In this document: piece after piece, positions 44,718 to 52,303 of the stretch
How the letters are laid out: each line of letters begins with the position of its first letter
Numbering within the stretch: position 1 is the stretch's first letter
Assembly (NCBI RefSeq): GCF_003460505.1
Contig: NZ_QTVG01000008.1
Span: forward strand, 1-64,000
Origin: Eubacterium sp. AF36-5BH
GTDB lineage: Bacteria; Bacillota; Clostridia; Lachnospirales; Lachnospiraceae
Direction: 5' to 3'
DNA length: 64,000 bases
The notes under the pieces: generated by a model
The model's database searches: none
What the model was told of the DNA's origin: nothing
The model's input: the letters and a program-made list of their open reading frames with translations, nothing else
Program-made: the position numbers and the translations under genes

Positions 44718-46226
44718 TTACATATTAAGTCTTTTTATCATTCTTTCAATCATCTCTCTCCCTGTAACAGTTTTTCGATTTTGAAAACTACCTATCCATT
44801 CTTTTAAATTATTCACATATTCATACATTACTTCAACGTATGACTCGTATACAGCATTCGGAAAATCCGCCTCTGCGTCATAAATAATACTTTCATATGC
44901 ATCAACTAAACTTTCACATGCGCTATCAATATAAAAACTATAATCGTCTTCATACCCTTCACAATATTCGCATTTTTCAAATAATTCCTTAATACCAAGT
45001 ACTTCTTTTTCCTCTTCATCGAACGATTTTTCAATAGCTTCTGCAAATGCTTTTTGACATTTTTTTTGGATTTGTTCTTCCCAACTTTCGTCTGGTTTAT
45101 TAACTGAAGTCTTTAAATCATCAATTTTTCTTTCAACGTACCCTTTCGTATTGCCTGTACAATAGACATCCGCAAATGCCTCACAAGATTCAAAAAATAC
45201 ATTTTTCAAGAATGCTGCAATTGAAAATGTTAATTCTTTATAGCATATTTCTGTGGTATCTATTAATTCTTTTTTTACGTTCTCATATAATCTTTTAACC
45301 TCAAATACTGCTCTTGACAGTTCCTCCTTACATGCAGCTTTTGCTTTCGCTTTTATGTAATAACCCGAATCATTGTAATCATCAGCCTCACACTCAATAG
45401 AACCGTCATATTCATATAAGCCTTCTTCTTCGTTTTCAAACGCTTCATCTACAAACTCTTCTAAAATTTCACTTATGTTATCCACAAATTCGCTTATCTC
45501 ATCCAAATCAATATTACTTAATGCTTGACTATCATTCGATTTTTCTTGGCATTCCGATTCTGAATCAAAAATATCATTAAAGATATCAAATTTACTATCC
45601 GCCTTGTTTTCTTTGTTCTCTGCTATTACTGACAAATTCTTTTCTTCTGCGCCTACTATCTTCCTATATTTCTCATCAAATTGACAATTTACAAATGAAA
45701 TGGATTTTGATTCAAAATCAACAGGCTGTTTTGCCTCTATCACAACCTCAACTCCATCAATAATTCCAATATACTTTGTATTACCTTTAGATATCGGCAT
45801 TGGAAATCTTTTACCACACAAATAAATTTCTTTTGCGTTCTCATCAAGTAAATCGTATAAATCGTCCTGATCAAAAGCTACATAGTCAACATTCTTTGCA
45901 TATTTCATAGCATCAGGATATTCCTTAAGCAGCTCTAATTTACGCTTTCTTTCTTCAGCCATACCTTCTTCTTCAGATGTATTTTCATCATATTTTACAT
46001 CTAAAACTTCACAAATTTTCTTTTCAACATCCTCTTCGTTTGGATTAATTGCTGCGATTTCTTCTGCAATAGTATTTTCATACCTGTCCTGAAGCCATGT
46101 TACAAGCCTTCCATCATTAAAGTATTCCAATACTCTTGATAATGAAAAATTATCACGTAATTCTTCCATACTTCTTACTTCAACACCATCTTCCATTTCT
46201 AATGGAAATCTAACTTTTTTTGCCAT
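44718..46226 (-). CDS. Acidic protein with conserved N-terminal 'VRFPLEM' domain
   Basis: 502 residues from ATG 46226 (GGAGGAATAAAT upstream; the frame is open to 46307). The N-terminal 100 residues, 'MAKKVRFPLEMEDGVEVRSM…VLEYFNDGRLVTWLQDRY', are a domain I know from several Clostridia proteins of varied architecture. The rest is strongly acidic, largely helical, Glu/Asp/Ala-rich, with scattered cysteines ('CEYCEGYEDDYSFYIDSAC'). There is no signal peptide or membrane segment. Function unknown; the acidity would fit an immunity, inhibitor or scaffold role (speculative). Confidence 0.6.
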   Translation of the reverse strand: MAKKVRFPLEMEDGVEVRSMEELRDNFSLSRVLEYFNDGRLVTWLQDRYENTIAEEIAAINPNEEDVEKKICEVLDVKYDENTSEEEGMAEERKRKLELLKEYPDAMKYAKNVDYVAFDQDDLYDLLDENAKEIYLCGKRFPMPISKGNTKYIGIIDGVEVVIEAKQPVDFESKSISFVNCQFDEKYRKIVGAEEKNLSVIAENKENKADSKFDIFNDIFDSESECQEKSNDSQALSNIDLDEISEFVDNISEILEEFVDEAFENEEEGLYEYDGSIECEADDYNDSGYYIKAKAKAACKEELSRAVFEVKRLYENVKKELIDTTEICYKELTFSIAAFLKNVFFESCEAFADVYCTGNTKGYVERKIDDLKTSVNKPDESWEEQIQKKCQKAFAEAIEKSFDEEEKEVLGIKELFEKCEYCEGYEDDYSFYIDSACESLVDAYESIIYDAEADFPNAVYESYVEVMYEYVNNLKEWIGSFQNRKTVTGREMIERMIKRLNM

Positions 46227-46325
46227 ATTTATTCCTCCGTATCTTTGACACAAATCATTAACTTTTACATTTTCATTGTAGTTTGACACAAGGACATAAT
46301 ATGTCATTGCACTATTTTTCTCAAA

Positions 46326-46559
46326 AATTAGTATGTTGATTGTACATTTCGTCTGTTAAATCTTCTCCTTCTTCAACACCCCCACCTGCCCTTTCAATCA
46401 ATGTTGCTTTTCCAAAATCATCATCACGTTCTGCTCTTACAAAAAAAATTGTTCTTTTTCATCATAAACAATTGCTCTAGCTATATTTCTATCATGATTA
46501 ATATAAGCAAGTTTCCATTCTGTATCCTGCAAATTTATTTTTAATTCAGTGTTTTGCAT
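46326..46559 (-). pseudogene. Nudix-like gene, frameshifted and truncated
   Basis: ATG 46559 opens 'MQNTELKINLQDTEWKLAYI', which runs to a stop after an eight-base homopolymer (46441-46448). One base out of the run gives 'FVRAERDDDFGKATLIERAG', then 'GGVEEGEDLTDEM', the first half of a Nudix box. The REXXEEXGU half is missing and the frame ends soon after. A second Nudix gene in the window broken at a homopolymer. Confidence 0.6.
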
Positions 46560-46639
46560 TGCTATCTCCTCATTTCATCTAGCATTAATCTAATTTTTTA
46601 TCCTGCACCCATCTACATCTATTTTTTCCATAATTACCA

Positions 46640-46930
46640 CTATTGGAAATTATTATTTTTCTTATCTGCAATTGTAATCACATTTGCCAAAATCAAAACG
46701 ATAGCATACACACACAATATTACAAGCGTTGATGGCATAACATCCATTAACGCTGTCCAGTCTTTTTTATTAACCCAATTTAATGCCATTTTGTACTGAA
46801 CCAAAAGTGTAGCTATCACAAATGCTAACGAGCAGACTGCTGATAATACCGCCCTATCATTTTCTTTAATTTTTAATATCCAACCACCAATACAAAATAT
46901 AATGCTGATTGCTCCACAAATAATCCACAT
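46640..46930 (-). CDS. Small membrane protein (96 aa)
   Basis: 96 residues with three hydrophobic helices (about 1-20, 28-48, 65-88) and a short basic tail. No family recognised. The region between it and the palindrome at 47100 (46931-47099) shows no gene. Confidence 0.5.
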   Translation of the reverse strand: MWIICGAISIIFCIGGWILKIKENDRAVLSAVCSLAFVIATLLVQYKMALNWVNKKDWTALMDVMPSTLVILCVYAIVLILANVITIADKKNNNFQ

Positions 46931-47099
46931 ATTTCATTCTCAGTATATCGAAATGACTCATTAATCATTTATTAATATACCTTCTCCTCCTTGTACTTTC
47001 ATCCCCAGTAAAGTGACTTTTCTCATCTCTTACAATCACCATTCCACATATCATTATTTCTTGAAAATGATTTATAAAATTGCCTCTCTATCTTTCTGC

Positions 47100-47141
47100 A
47101 TCCATCGGTAGCTCCCACCTAAGTGGGAGCTACCGATGGAT
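47100..47141. repeat. Perfect 19-bp inverted repeat
   Basis: ATCCATCGGTAGCTCCCAC, loop CTAA, then the exact complement. The stem is GC-rich in a very AT-rich setting and has no T-run on either side, so it is not an ordinary terminator. It lies downstream of the cysteine-rich peptide gene, with 47142-47351 between them free of genes. Confidence 0.85.
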
Positions 47142-47351
47142 TTCCAAATCCACCACATCTAAATCAATTTTACCAATCAATCACCAGATTGACCACACCT
47201 GTAAATCAGATTTTATATTATATAAATAATCAACGGAAAATATCTATTAATTTTTAATATAATCTATTTTTCCTTACAATGATTTAATAGTGTTTTCCTT
47301 TGACTTAATTATCCTTCAAATCCACGAAACTCCTTTATTTATCGGCTAAGT

Positions 47352-47462
47352 TTAACCACCGTCTCCACATGTGTGGTCCCCAAGTAAAGAACACATATTA
47401 GTAGGGGCGTCACAGGATAAAGAACAAACATTTTTTACTTCTAGTTCTTCCAGATTACTCAT
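47352..47462 (-). CDS. Cysteine-rich 36-residue peptide
   Basis: A short frame with a strong ribosome site (AGGAGGACTGGAT) 28 bases after the recombinase stop. The product starts 'MSNLEELEVKNVCSLSC' and ends 'CSLLGDHTCGDGG': an acidic leader-like first third, then four cysteines (C13, C17, C24, C32) in a Ser/Gly/Asp-rich stretch. This is the layout of many ribosomal peptide precursors, but there is no modification enzyme directly beside it. Confidence 0.55.
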   Translation of the reverse strand: MSNLEELEVKNVCSLSCDAPTNMCSLLGDHTCGDGG

Positions 47463-47490
47463 ATCCAGTCCTCCTAGTTAAATGTTTATT

Positions 47491-49137
47491 TTATTTACAT
47501 GTTACCTCAACATCGCTCATTCCTTTCAGAACAAATGTTAGTTTATATGGTTCTATTGTACCATCATCGAGCACCGTGCCTACTATAACTTTTTTTACAA
47601 TGCTCTCAAAAACAACTCTGTCAAATTCATCAAATACTTTTGCATCTTTTATATTATTACGAATTTCACACATTCGGTTTTTAATAGTTTTTTGATTCAA
47701 ATTATTATCTGTTAGCATTCTCTTTTCATTTTTTAACTTTGAAATATTGTATGACAACTCTTCATATTTTTTATTGTAGGCTTCTTCATTAATTTTATCA
47801 TCCAACATCATATCGGTCAATTTATTACGTTTATCCTCTTGCTTTGCCAACGATTTATCTATGCGTTTTAACTTATTTACACAGTCATCACTGTTTAAAG
47901 ATTCTTCAATAGTTGCCAACAAATTGTCTAATACATCATCAAAATTATCTGCCATTAAACTCATCATCTCTAAAAAAGAATTTTCTATTATTGACTCATC
48001 AATTGCCCTACTATGCTCACACGCTGCTATTCCATTTCTTATTTGATTTGAACATTTCCATACTGGTTTTAATGTACTTCTTGATTGATGATGTATTCTT
48101 CTTGTATAAATTTCTCCACAAAAACCACATTCGCACATACTACTGAGAGCATACATTTTATTATTTCTTATACGTATTACAGGGTCATTATTTACCGCAC
48201 TTCTGTATCTACCTTTTCTTATTTCCTGTGCTCTATCCCAAACCTCTCTTGATACTATAGGCTCATGATGATTCTCAATATAAAATTTGTCTTCTTCACC
48301 TCTGTTTTCCAGACGTCTTTTTGAGATTGGATCAACAGTATATGTCTTTCCTAATAACAAATCTCCTTTATACTTTTCATTTTTTATTATTCCTATTACA
48401 CCACTATCAGTCCATTTACAAACTCCTTTTTTATTCAATCTACATTGTCTTTTTAGTTCTTTGGCAATTGATATTCCTCCCATACCTGACAAATATAAAT
48501 CAAATATAAGCCGCACTGTTTCAGCTTCCTCTTCATTAACTGTAATAGACTTGTCTTCTTTATGATAATCATATCCAAGGCAACCATTAAATCCCATTAA
48601 TTCTCCACGCCTCATCTTCATCTTGACTCCCATTTTTACATTAGCCGATAAGGATTCCACCTCATTCTGAGCAAGCGTTGATAATAAAGCTAATTGCATC
48701 TCGCTTTCCATCGTTGAAGTATTTATATTTTCTTTTTCAAAAATAACTGTGACGCCTTTACTTTTAAGCATTCTAACATATTGTATGGTATCAACTAAAT
48801 TTCTTGAAAATCTTGATATTGATTTTGTAAGTATAATATCTATTTTTCCATTCATACAATCGTTAATCATTCTCAAAAAATCATCTCGTTTTTTTGTTTT
48901 AGTTCCTGTAATTCCCTCATCAGCATAAATGCCAACTAAAATCCATTCTTTACTTTGAGATATTTTTTCTTGATAATATTGCTTTTGTGACGTAAAACTA
49001 TTTAGCTGTTCTTCATCATCTGTGCTTACCCTAACATAAGCCGCCACTCTTTTCCTATTAAATTCAAGTGCGTTTCCTTCAAATTTTCTATCTCTAATAA
49101 CAGGTTCATCACTTGCTTTAATAACCTTGACATCCAT
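47491..49137 (-). CDS. Large serine recombinase
   Basis: A 548-residue site-specific recombinase of the TndX/phage-integrase type. The N-terminal catalytic domain has 'AAYVRVSTDDEEQ' (nucleophile S38), 'GITGTKTKKRDDFLRMI' and 'KSISRFSRNLVD'. A recombinase domain follows, then a zinc ribbon ('CECGFCGEIYTRR', 'WKCSNQIRNGIAAC') and a coiled-coil region. All catalytic residues seem present, so it may integrate and excise the 47-52 kb element. Attachment sites could not be identified by eye. Confidence 0.93.
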   Translation of the reverse strand: MDVKVIKASDEPVIRDRKFEGNALEFNRKRVAAYVRVSTDDEEQLNSFTSQKQYYQEKISQSKEWILVGIYADEGITGTKTKKRDDFLRMINDCMNGKIDIILTKSISRFSRNLVDTIQYVRMLKSKGVTVIFEKENINTSTMESEMQLALLSTLAQNEVESLSANVKMGVKMKMRRGELMGFNGCLGYDYHKEDKSITVNEEEAETVRLIFDLYLSGMGGISIAKELKRQCRLNKKGVCKWTDSGVIGIIKNEKYKGDLLLGKTYTVDPISKRRLENRGEEDKFYIENHHEPIVSREVWDRAQEIRKGRYRSAVNNDPVIRIRNNKMYALSSMCECGFCGEIYTRRIHHQSRSTLKPVWKCSNQIRNGIAACEHSRAIDESIIENSFLEMMSLMADNFDDVLDNLLATIEESLNSDDCVNKLKRIDKSLAKQEDKRNKLTDMMLDDKINEEAYNKKYEELSYNISKLKNEKRMLTDNNLNQKTIKNRMCEIRNNIKDAKVFDEFDRVVFESIVKKVIVGTVLDDGTIEPYKLTFVLKGMSDVEVTCK

Positions 49138-49202
49138 TTTTGTGATCTCCTTTTTGTAATTTTCTTAAGTATATATATAAACTTAAATATGAACAAACCT
49201 AC

Positions 49203-49232
49203 AGAAAAGCCAACATAAAATGTCGGCTCTTC
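49203..49232 (-). terminator. Terminator after the MazF/SHOCT genes
   Basis: AGCCGACATTTTATGTTGGCT forms a stem followed by TTTCTGT on the minus strand, immediately after the 51-residue gene. Confidence 0.75.
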
Positions 49233-49233
49233 T

Positions 49234-49389
49234 TTAAAAACTTACTATGTCATACTCATTCATCAGTTTTCTCTTAATTCTTGAATATTCATCCATTGAA
49301 ATGTATTCTTTTCTCATTATCCATCCTAAAACAGCCAGTTTTTTTGTTAACTCTAGTTCTTTTGATTTTTCATTATGTTGAATCTCCAT
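49234..49389 (-). CDS. SHOCT-like small protein (51 aa)
   Basis: 51 residues, 'LTKKLAVLGWIMRKEYISMD' followed by 'EYSRIKRKLM'. It matches the SHOCT-type pattern (hydrophobic helix, Y/F-I-[ST]-x-x-E-[YF]-x-x-x-K) found at protein ends or as tiny stand-alone genes on mobile elements. Its ATG overlaps the mazF stop codon by one base (TAATG), so it is translationally coupled. Confidence 0.65.
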   Translation of the reverse strand: MEIQHNEKSKELELTKKLAVLGWIMRKEYISMDEYSRIKRKLMNEYDIVSF

Positions 49390-49754
49390 TACATATCAAC
49401 TCCAAGCTGTTTTATTATTGCGTCATTCACCTTTTTCATGACTTCTGATGTTTTTGGAATATGCCCAACTTTACTTATTATTTTCTTTTTTGCCACAACT
49501 GTAATTTGTTCTACTAACAATAATGATTCTTCTTCAAAGTATCCTTTCACATCCTTTGGTGTAACCAATATATGTGTTATAAATTTTTTCTTTGGCACTC
49601 TGCTTGTGCAAGGACAAACTGACAATGTATTTGAGTATTTATTATTTTTATTATTGCTTACTACTACACACGGACGAACACCTGACTGTATCGAAGTTTT
49701 CGGATGTTGACCTAAATCCACATATATAACATCTCCTCTAATAATTTGCTTCAT
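49389..49754 (-). CDS. MazF/PemK-family toxin
   Basis: A 121-residue sequence-specific mRNA interferase fold. 'RGDVIYVDLGQHPKTSIQSG' has the N-terminal strands, and 'VRPCVVVSNN' and the Ser/Thr of 'VCPCTSR' are the family hallmarks. The usual MazE antitoxin is absent. Its partner by position is the degraded resolvase-like protein upstream (overlap of 4 bases) or the XRE protein, so toxin control may be unconventional. Confidence 0.85.
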   Translation of the reverse strand: MKQIIRGDVIYVDLGQHPKTSIQSGVRPCVVVSNNKNNKYSNTLSVCPCTSRVPKKKFITHILVTPKDVKGYFEEESLLLVEQITVVAKKKIISKVGHIPKTSEVMKKVNDAIIKQLGVDM

Positions 49755-50131
49755 ACCTTTTCCCTCCTCTTAAGCTGTAAATTTAATTTTCCTTCGTCAA
49801 CTGTTATTATCTGCCCTCCTGCCTGAATAACTTTTCCTATTTTCTGATAGGCATCTTCTATATTTTGTGAAATTGCTGCCATATTGCATACTAAAATTCC
49901 GTCTGCTTTTTCGTTCTGTATTTCTCTTACCATTTTATTAAAGTGCGTATTTACAACACTGCATCCCATAATGTTTTTGTGCATAATTTTAATAATTCTC
50001 AAGTTATGTGCTTTAGCATATTCACTAATGTAACTAAGCTGTTTTTCTTCTTTCCAATCCACATTTTTATCTGTTGCATTCGTCACAGATAAGTATGCAA
50101 TCACATTTATACTTTTCTTTCTTTTACTCAT
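49751..50131 (-). CDS. Catalytically degraded resolvase-like protein A
   Basis: 126 residues with the fold of a serine-recombinase N-terminal domain: 'INVIAYLSVTNATDKNVDWK' in place of 'IAxYxRVSxxxQ', then 'EEKQLSYISEYAKAHNLRII' and 'KADGILVCNMAAISQNIED'. The Arg-Val-Ser block reads Ser-Val-Thr and the later Arg pair is missing, so strand cleavage is unlikely. No DNA-binding part is present. It overlaps mazF by 4 bases. It may be a protein-protein partner of the intact recombinase or the antitoxin (inference). Confidence 0.65.
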   Translation of the reverse strand: MSKRKKSINVIAYLSVTNATDKNVDWKEEKQLSYISEYAKAHNLRIIKIMHKNIMGCSVVNTHFNKMVREIQNEKADGILVCNMAAISQNIEDAYQKIGKVIQAGGQIITVDEGKLNLQLKRREKV

Positions 50132-50143
50132 TGTTTTCTCCTT

Positions 50144-50464
50144 TTAATTTGGTATTTCCTTTATCATTTGTACAAACTGCTGACTGAAATATGTCCTCAT
50201 TTCCGGTGAGAGTTTTCTTAATTCTTCATCAACAGATATGTTTCCCTGTTTATTTTGTATAGCAAGAATTGTATTTGCATCCGTATCTAATTCCGTTACC
50301 AATGCATATAACAAATCTATGCTAATTCTTCTGGTTCCCTCTTCCACTTGCGTAATATGAGAAACACTTTTTCCAACAGCTTCGCTAAGCTCATCTATTG
50401 TCATATTCTTATCTCTTCTTAACTGTCGGATAATAGAGCCGACGTTCCAACCTTCATATTTCAC
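50144..50464 (-). CDS. XRE-family regulator (106 aa)
   Basis: N-terminal lambda-repressor-type HTH ('IIRQLRRDKNMTIDELSEAV', 'KSVSHITQVEEGTRRISIDL') and an acidic C-terminal helix pair. The start codon is GTG inside a GTGA overlap with the upstream 43-residue gene. It sits between two resolvase-like genes in one operon. Confidence 0.85.
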   Translation of the reverse strand: MKYEGWNVGSIIRQLRRDKNMTIDELSEAVGKSVSHITQVEEGTRRISIDLLYALVTELDTDANTILAIQNKQGNISVDEELRKLSPEMRTYFSQQFVQMIKEIPN

Positions 50465-50592
50465 TTTACCTTCTCCTCTATGTACTCATCCGCTTCCTGC
50501 TCTGTCGGACAGGCAACTACTCGCCTGCCCGATGAGTCATAAACAACAACCTCTGAGGGATAAATTACTTTCTGATATTCCTTAACATTCAT
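50461..50592 (-). CDS. Small hypothetical protein (43 aa)
   Basis: 'MNVKEYQKVIYPSEVVVYDS' then 'GRRVVACPTEQEADEYIEEK': a short beta-hairpin-like core and an acidic helix. It is tightly packed between the second resolvase-like gene (11-base overlap) and the XRE gene (4-base overlap), which is the main support for it being real. Confidence 0.6.
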   Translation of the reverse strand: MNVKEYQKVIYPSEVVVYDSSGRRVVACPTEQEADEYIEEKVK

Positions 50593-50953
50593 AATCGTAA
50601 TTGACTGTTGCAAAACATCCCTCATCAAAAAGATAAACTCCTATTTCGTTTTCTTTCATTACTGAAAGAAATGCTTCTTTTTCAATAGGATCATCACTTA
50701 TGTCATTTAATGTTCTTAACACAATAAGGTTAATATTCTTATTTGCCATTTCATCTAAAAACTGATTAATAGTTTTTCTCTGAACTCCTGTTTCACCACT
50801 TGCATCTAAAAACCAGTAATTCACATTTAGGAGTCTTTTCTTACATTCATATCCGATGCGTTTTGTAACATCAATTACTGTATTAAAATCCTTCTGTGAT
50901 TTGATAAATATCACTCCATTTGCAACTTCTTTTCCATCAAAAATTTTCCACAT
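50582..50953 (-). CDS. Catalytically degraded resolvase-like protein B
   Basis: 123 residues. The second half, 'NKNINLIVLRTLNDISDDPI' followed by 'FLSVMKENEIGVYLFDEG', matches the 'IDxIxxxxxDRxSRD…L…GVxLxxxxE' part of serine recombinases, but the Arg residues are lost and the first half lacks 'YxRVS'. First gene of the operon ending with mazF and the SHOCT gene. A second, diverged copy of the same idea as the 126-residue protein. Confidence 0.6.
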   Translation of the reverse strand: MWKIFDGKEVANGVIFIKSQKDFNTVIDVTKRIGYECKKRLLNVNYWFLDASGETGVQRKTINQFLDEMANKNINLIVLRTLNDISDDPIEKEAFLSVMKENEIGVYLFDEGCFATVNYDYEC

Positions 50954-51056
50954 AAATCTATATACCTACTTTCATATTATTTGACTAATCAATGTGCACG
51001 TTTCTTAATCACAATTAAACTTTACAACTTTTAAATTCTTATTTTTATGAGGTTTC

Positions 51057-51075
51057 ATACGTAGTAACTACGTAT
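51057..51075. promoter_or_regulatory. Palindromic operator-like site
   Basis: ATACGTAGT-T-ACTACGTAT read on the minus strand (perfect 9-bp arms), followed to the right by a related ATACGCAT-like half (51079-51084). It lies between the XRE gene (51088-51384) and the operon starting at 50953, a likely binding site for that XRE protein. Confidence 0.55.
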
Positions 51076-51087
51076 CATATGCGTAGT

Positions 51088-51384
51088 TTATATATTTTCC
51101 AGAATTCCTTTTAATATTTTCATTGCTAATTCTTTCTTTTCTTCTGGAACATCAGTTAATAATTCACTACTCTTCCTTCCTATTATTAGATAATCTAATG
51201 TTGTATCCAAAATAGATGCCATTTCTACAAAGGTCTCTATGGTTGTGCTATGATTTCCCAATTCTATTCCACTGTAGGTTCTATGGGATATATTTAGCTC
51301 TTCGGCAAAGCTCTCCTGTGTATAACCTTTTGCCTTTCTTAATTCTTTGATTCTTTTTCCGCTTTCTTTTACGTTATAGTTCAT
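51088..51384 (-). CDS. XRE-family regulator (98 aa)
   Basis: Typical repressor HTH: 'IKELRKAKGYTQESFAEELN', 'ISHRTYSGIELGNHSTTIET', then a short helical tail. GGAAAGGAGAAAGAAATA precedes the ATG. Placed downstream of the SOS promoter and structured RNA and upstream of the mazF operon, it is the probable master repressor of the element. Confidence 0.88.
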   Translation of the reverse strand: MNYNVKESGKRIKELRKAKGYTQESFAEELNISHRTYSGIELGNHSTTIETFVEMASILDTTLDYLIIGRKSSELLTDVPEEKKELAMKILKGILENI

Positions 51385-51469
51385 TATTTCTTTCTCCTTT
51401 CCTGGCAGATACCAGTTCAGGTAGAAAAAAACTAATTACTAATCATTTATCTGAAGTTCAGTTACGTAC

Positions 51470-51590
51470 AAAAAAAGACGCAAAGAGAAAGTCAGTTAAT
51501 AAACTGATATCTTTCCCCTGCGTCTCTGGTGCTCCTACGGTCACATATATATGTTTAACCGCATGCCCTTATCAGGTGGGCCTTATTATT
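51470..51590 (-). ncRNA. Candidate structured RNA or attenuator
   Basis: Three consecutive stem-loops on the minus strand: GCCC-N9-GGGC (51581-51565), CGGTTAA…GTGACCG with an inner ACATATATATGT (51561-51538), and a compound terminator hairpin GACGCA…GAAAG…CAGTT / AACTG…CTTTC…TGCGTC ending in TTTTTTTG (51524-51470). It lies between the Com-like gene and the XRE gene. It could be an independent small RNA, an attenuator, or the 3' end of the Com-like transcript. I cannot match it to a known RNA family. Confidence 0.5.
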
Positions 51591-51595
51591 CAATT

Positions 51596-51772
51596 TTATA
51601 TATATATTTGTCCATGTAAAGAACATTTTTTTAAATATTTTTCAGTACATTTTTTAAATCTTAGAACTCTTCCACAACGATTACATTTAATTGCAATAGA
51701 TAATTCGCCAGATGAATAATCAAATAATCTCTTTTTGCATTTCACACAACGTATCTGAATCATATTCTTCAA
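51596..51772 (-). CDS. Com-like zinc-finger protein
   Basis: 58 residues from TTG 51772 (GGAGGTG upstream), or 55 from ATG 51763. Two CXXC pairs, 'IRCVKCKKRL' and 'IKCNRCGRVLRF', with a short strand between match the Com family (phage Mu translational activator type). These small RNA- or DNA-binding zinc ribbons are common on mobile elements. It is the first gene behind the LexA-boxed promoter. Confidence 0.7.
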   Translation of the reverse strand: MKNMIQIRCVKCKKRLFDYSSGELSIAIKCNRCGRVLRFKKCTEKYLKKCSLHGQIYI

Positions 51773-51911
51773 TCACTAACACCTCCATTTTAGAGGTTAT
51801 AATCATACAACAACTTATCATACCACAACCTCTCATTAGAATGTCAGTCAAAAGGGAACGTCAAACTGAACATTTATACAATTTAGCTAATTTATAGTAG
51901 CGATATAATAT

Positions 51912-51940
51912 ATTATAAGAACATACGTTCGATTAGTCAA
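51912..51940 (-). promoter_or_regulatory. SOS promoter: LexA box in the spacer
   Basis: Minus strand TTGACT (51940-51935), 17 bases, TATAAT (51917-51912). The spacer contains GAACGTATGTTC (51930-51919), a full match to the Firmicutes LexA/DinR consensus GAAC-N4-GTTC. Repressor binding would block the promoter until DNA damage. Confidence 0.8.
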
Positions 51941-52147
51941 GGAATTATTTTTCTAAAAATCATAAAATACTTTATAAGATAAGAATCAAATAAGACGGTG
52001 AATGATACCCACCAAAATGATTTTGAGTTAGTTTTCTAAAGATAAATATCATAATAAATATTCCGGTTGTCATGTCCCTACTGTCCGATGAAAAGAAATC
52101 AATAAAGTTATGTGATTGGGAGATGAAATCTTATCACTTTCAACTCA

Positions 52148-52300
52148 TTAATAAAGCCGCACCACAAAGTTTCTCGGTTCTTGACTATTTCGTTGAACCT
52201 TATTAATATCACCTAAGTCGATTATTTGAGGTTTACGTGTTCTCTCTTGAACACCGGTTTCCAAATCTCCAAAATTAGGGATTTCTGATGCAGGAATATT
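52148..52300 (-). pseudogene. C-terminal relic next to the element boundary
   Basis: A 50-residue frame, 'NIPASEIPNFGDLETGVQER' followed by 'KPQIIDLGDINKVQ', that begins right at the end of the glycosyltransferase gene without a ribosome site and ends in TAA at 52148. It reads like the tail of a longer protein that was cut here. Family unknown. The rest of 51941-52147 shows no gene. Confidence 0.35.
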
Positions 52301-52303
52301 CAA

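Noticed and set aside
47100..47141. Rho-independent terminator
   Set aside because: No T-run follows the stem on either strand, although the stem itself is perfect.
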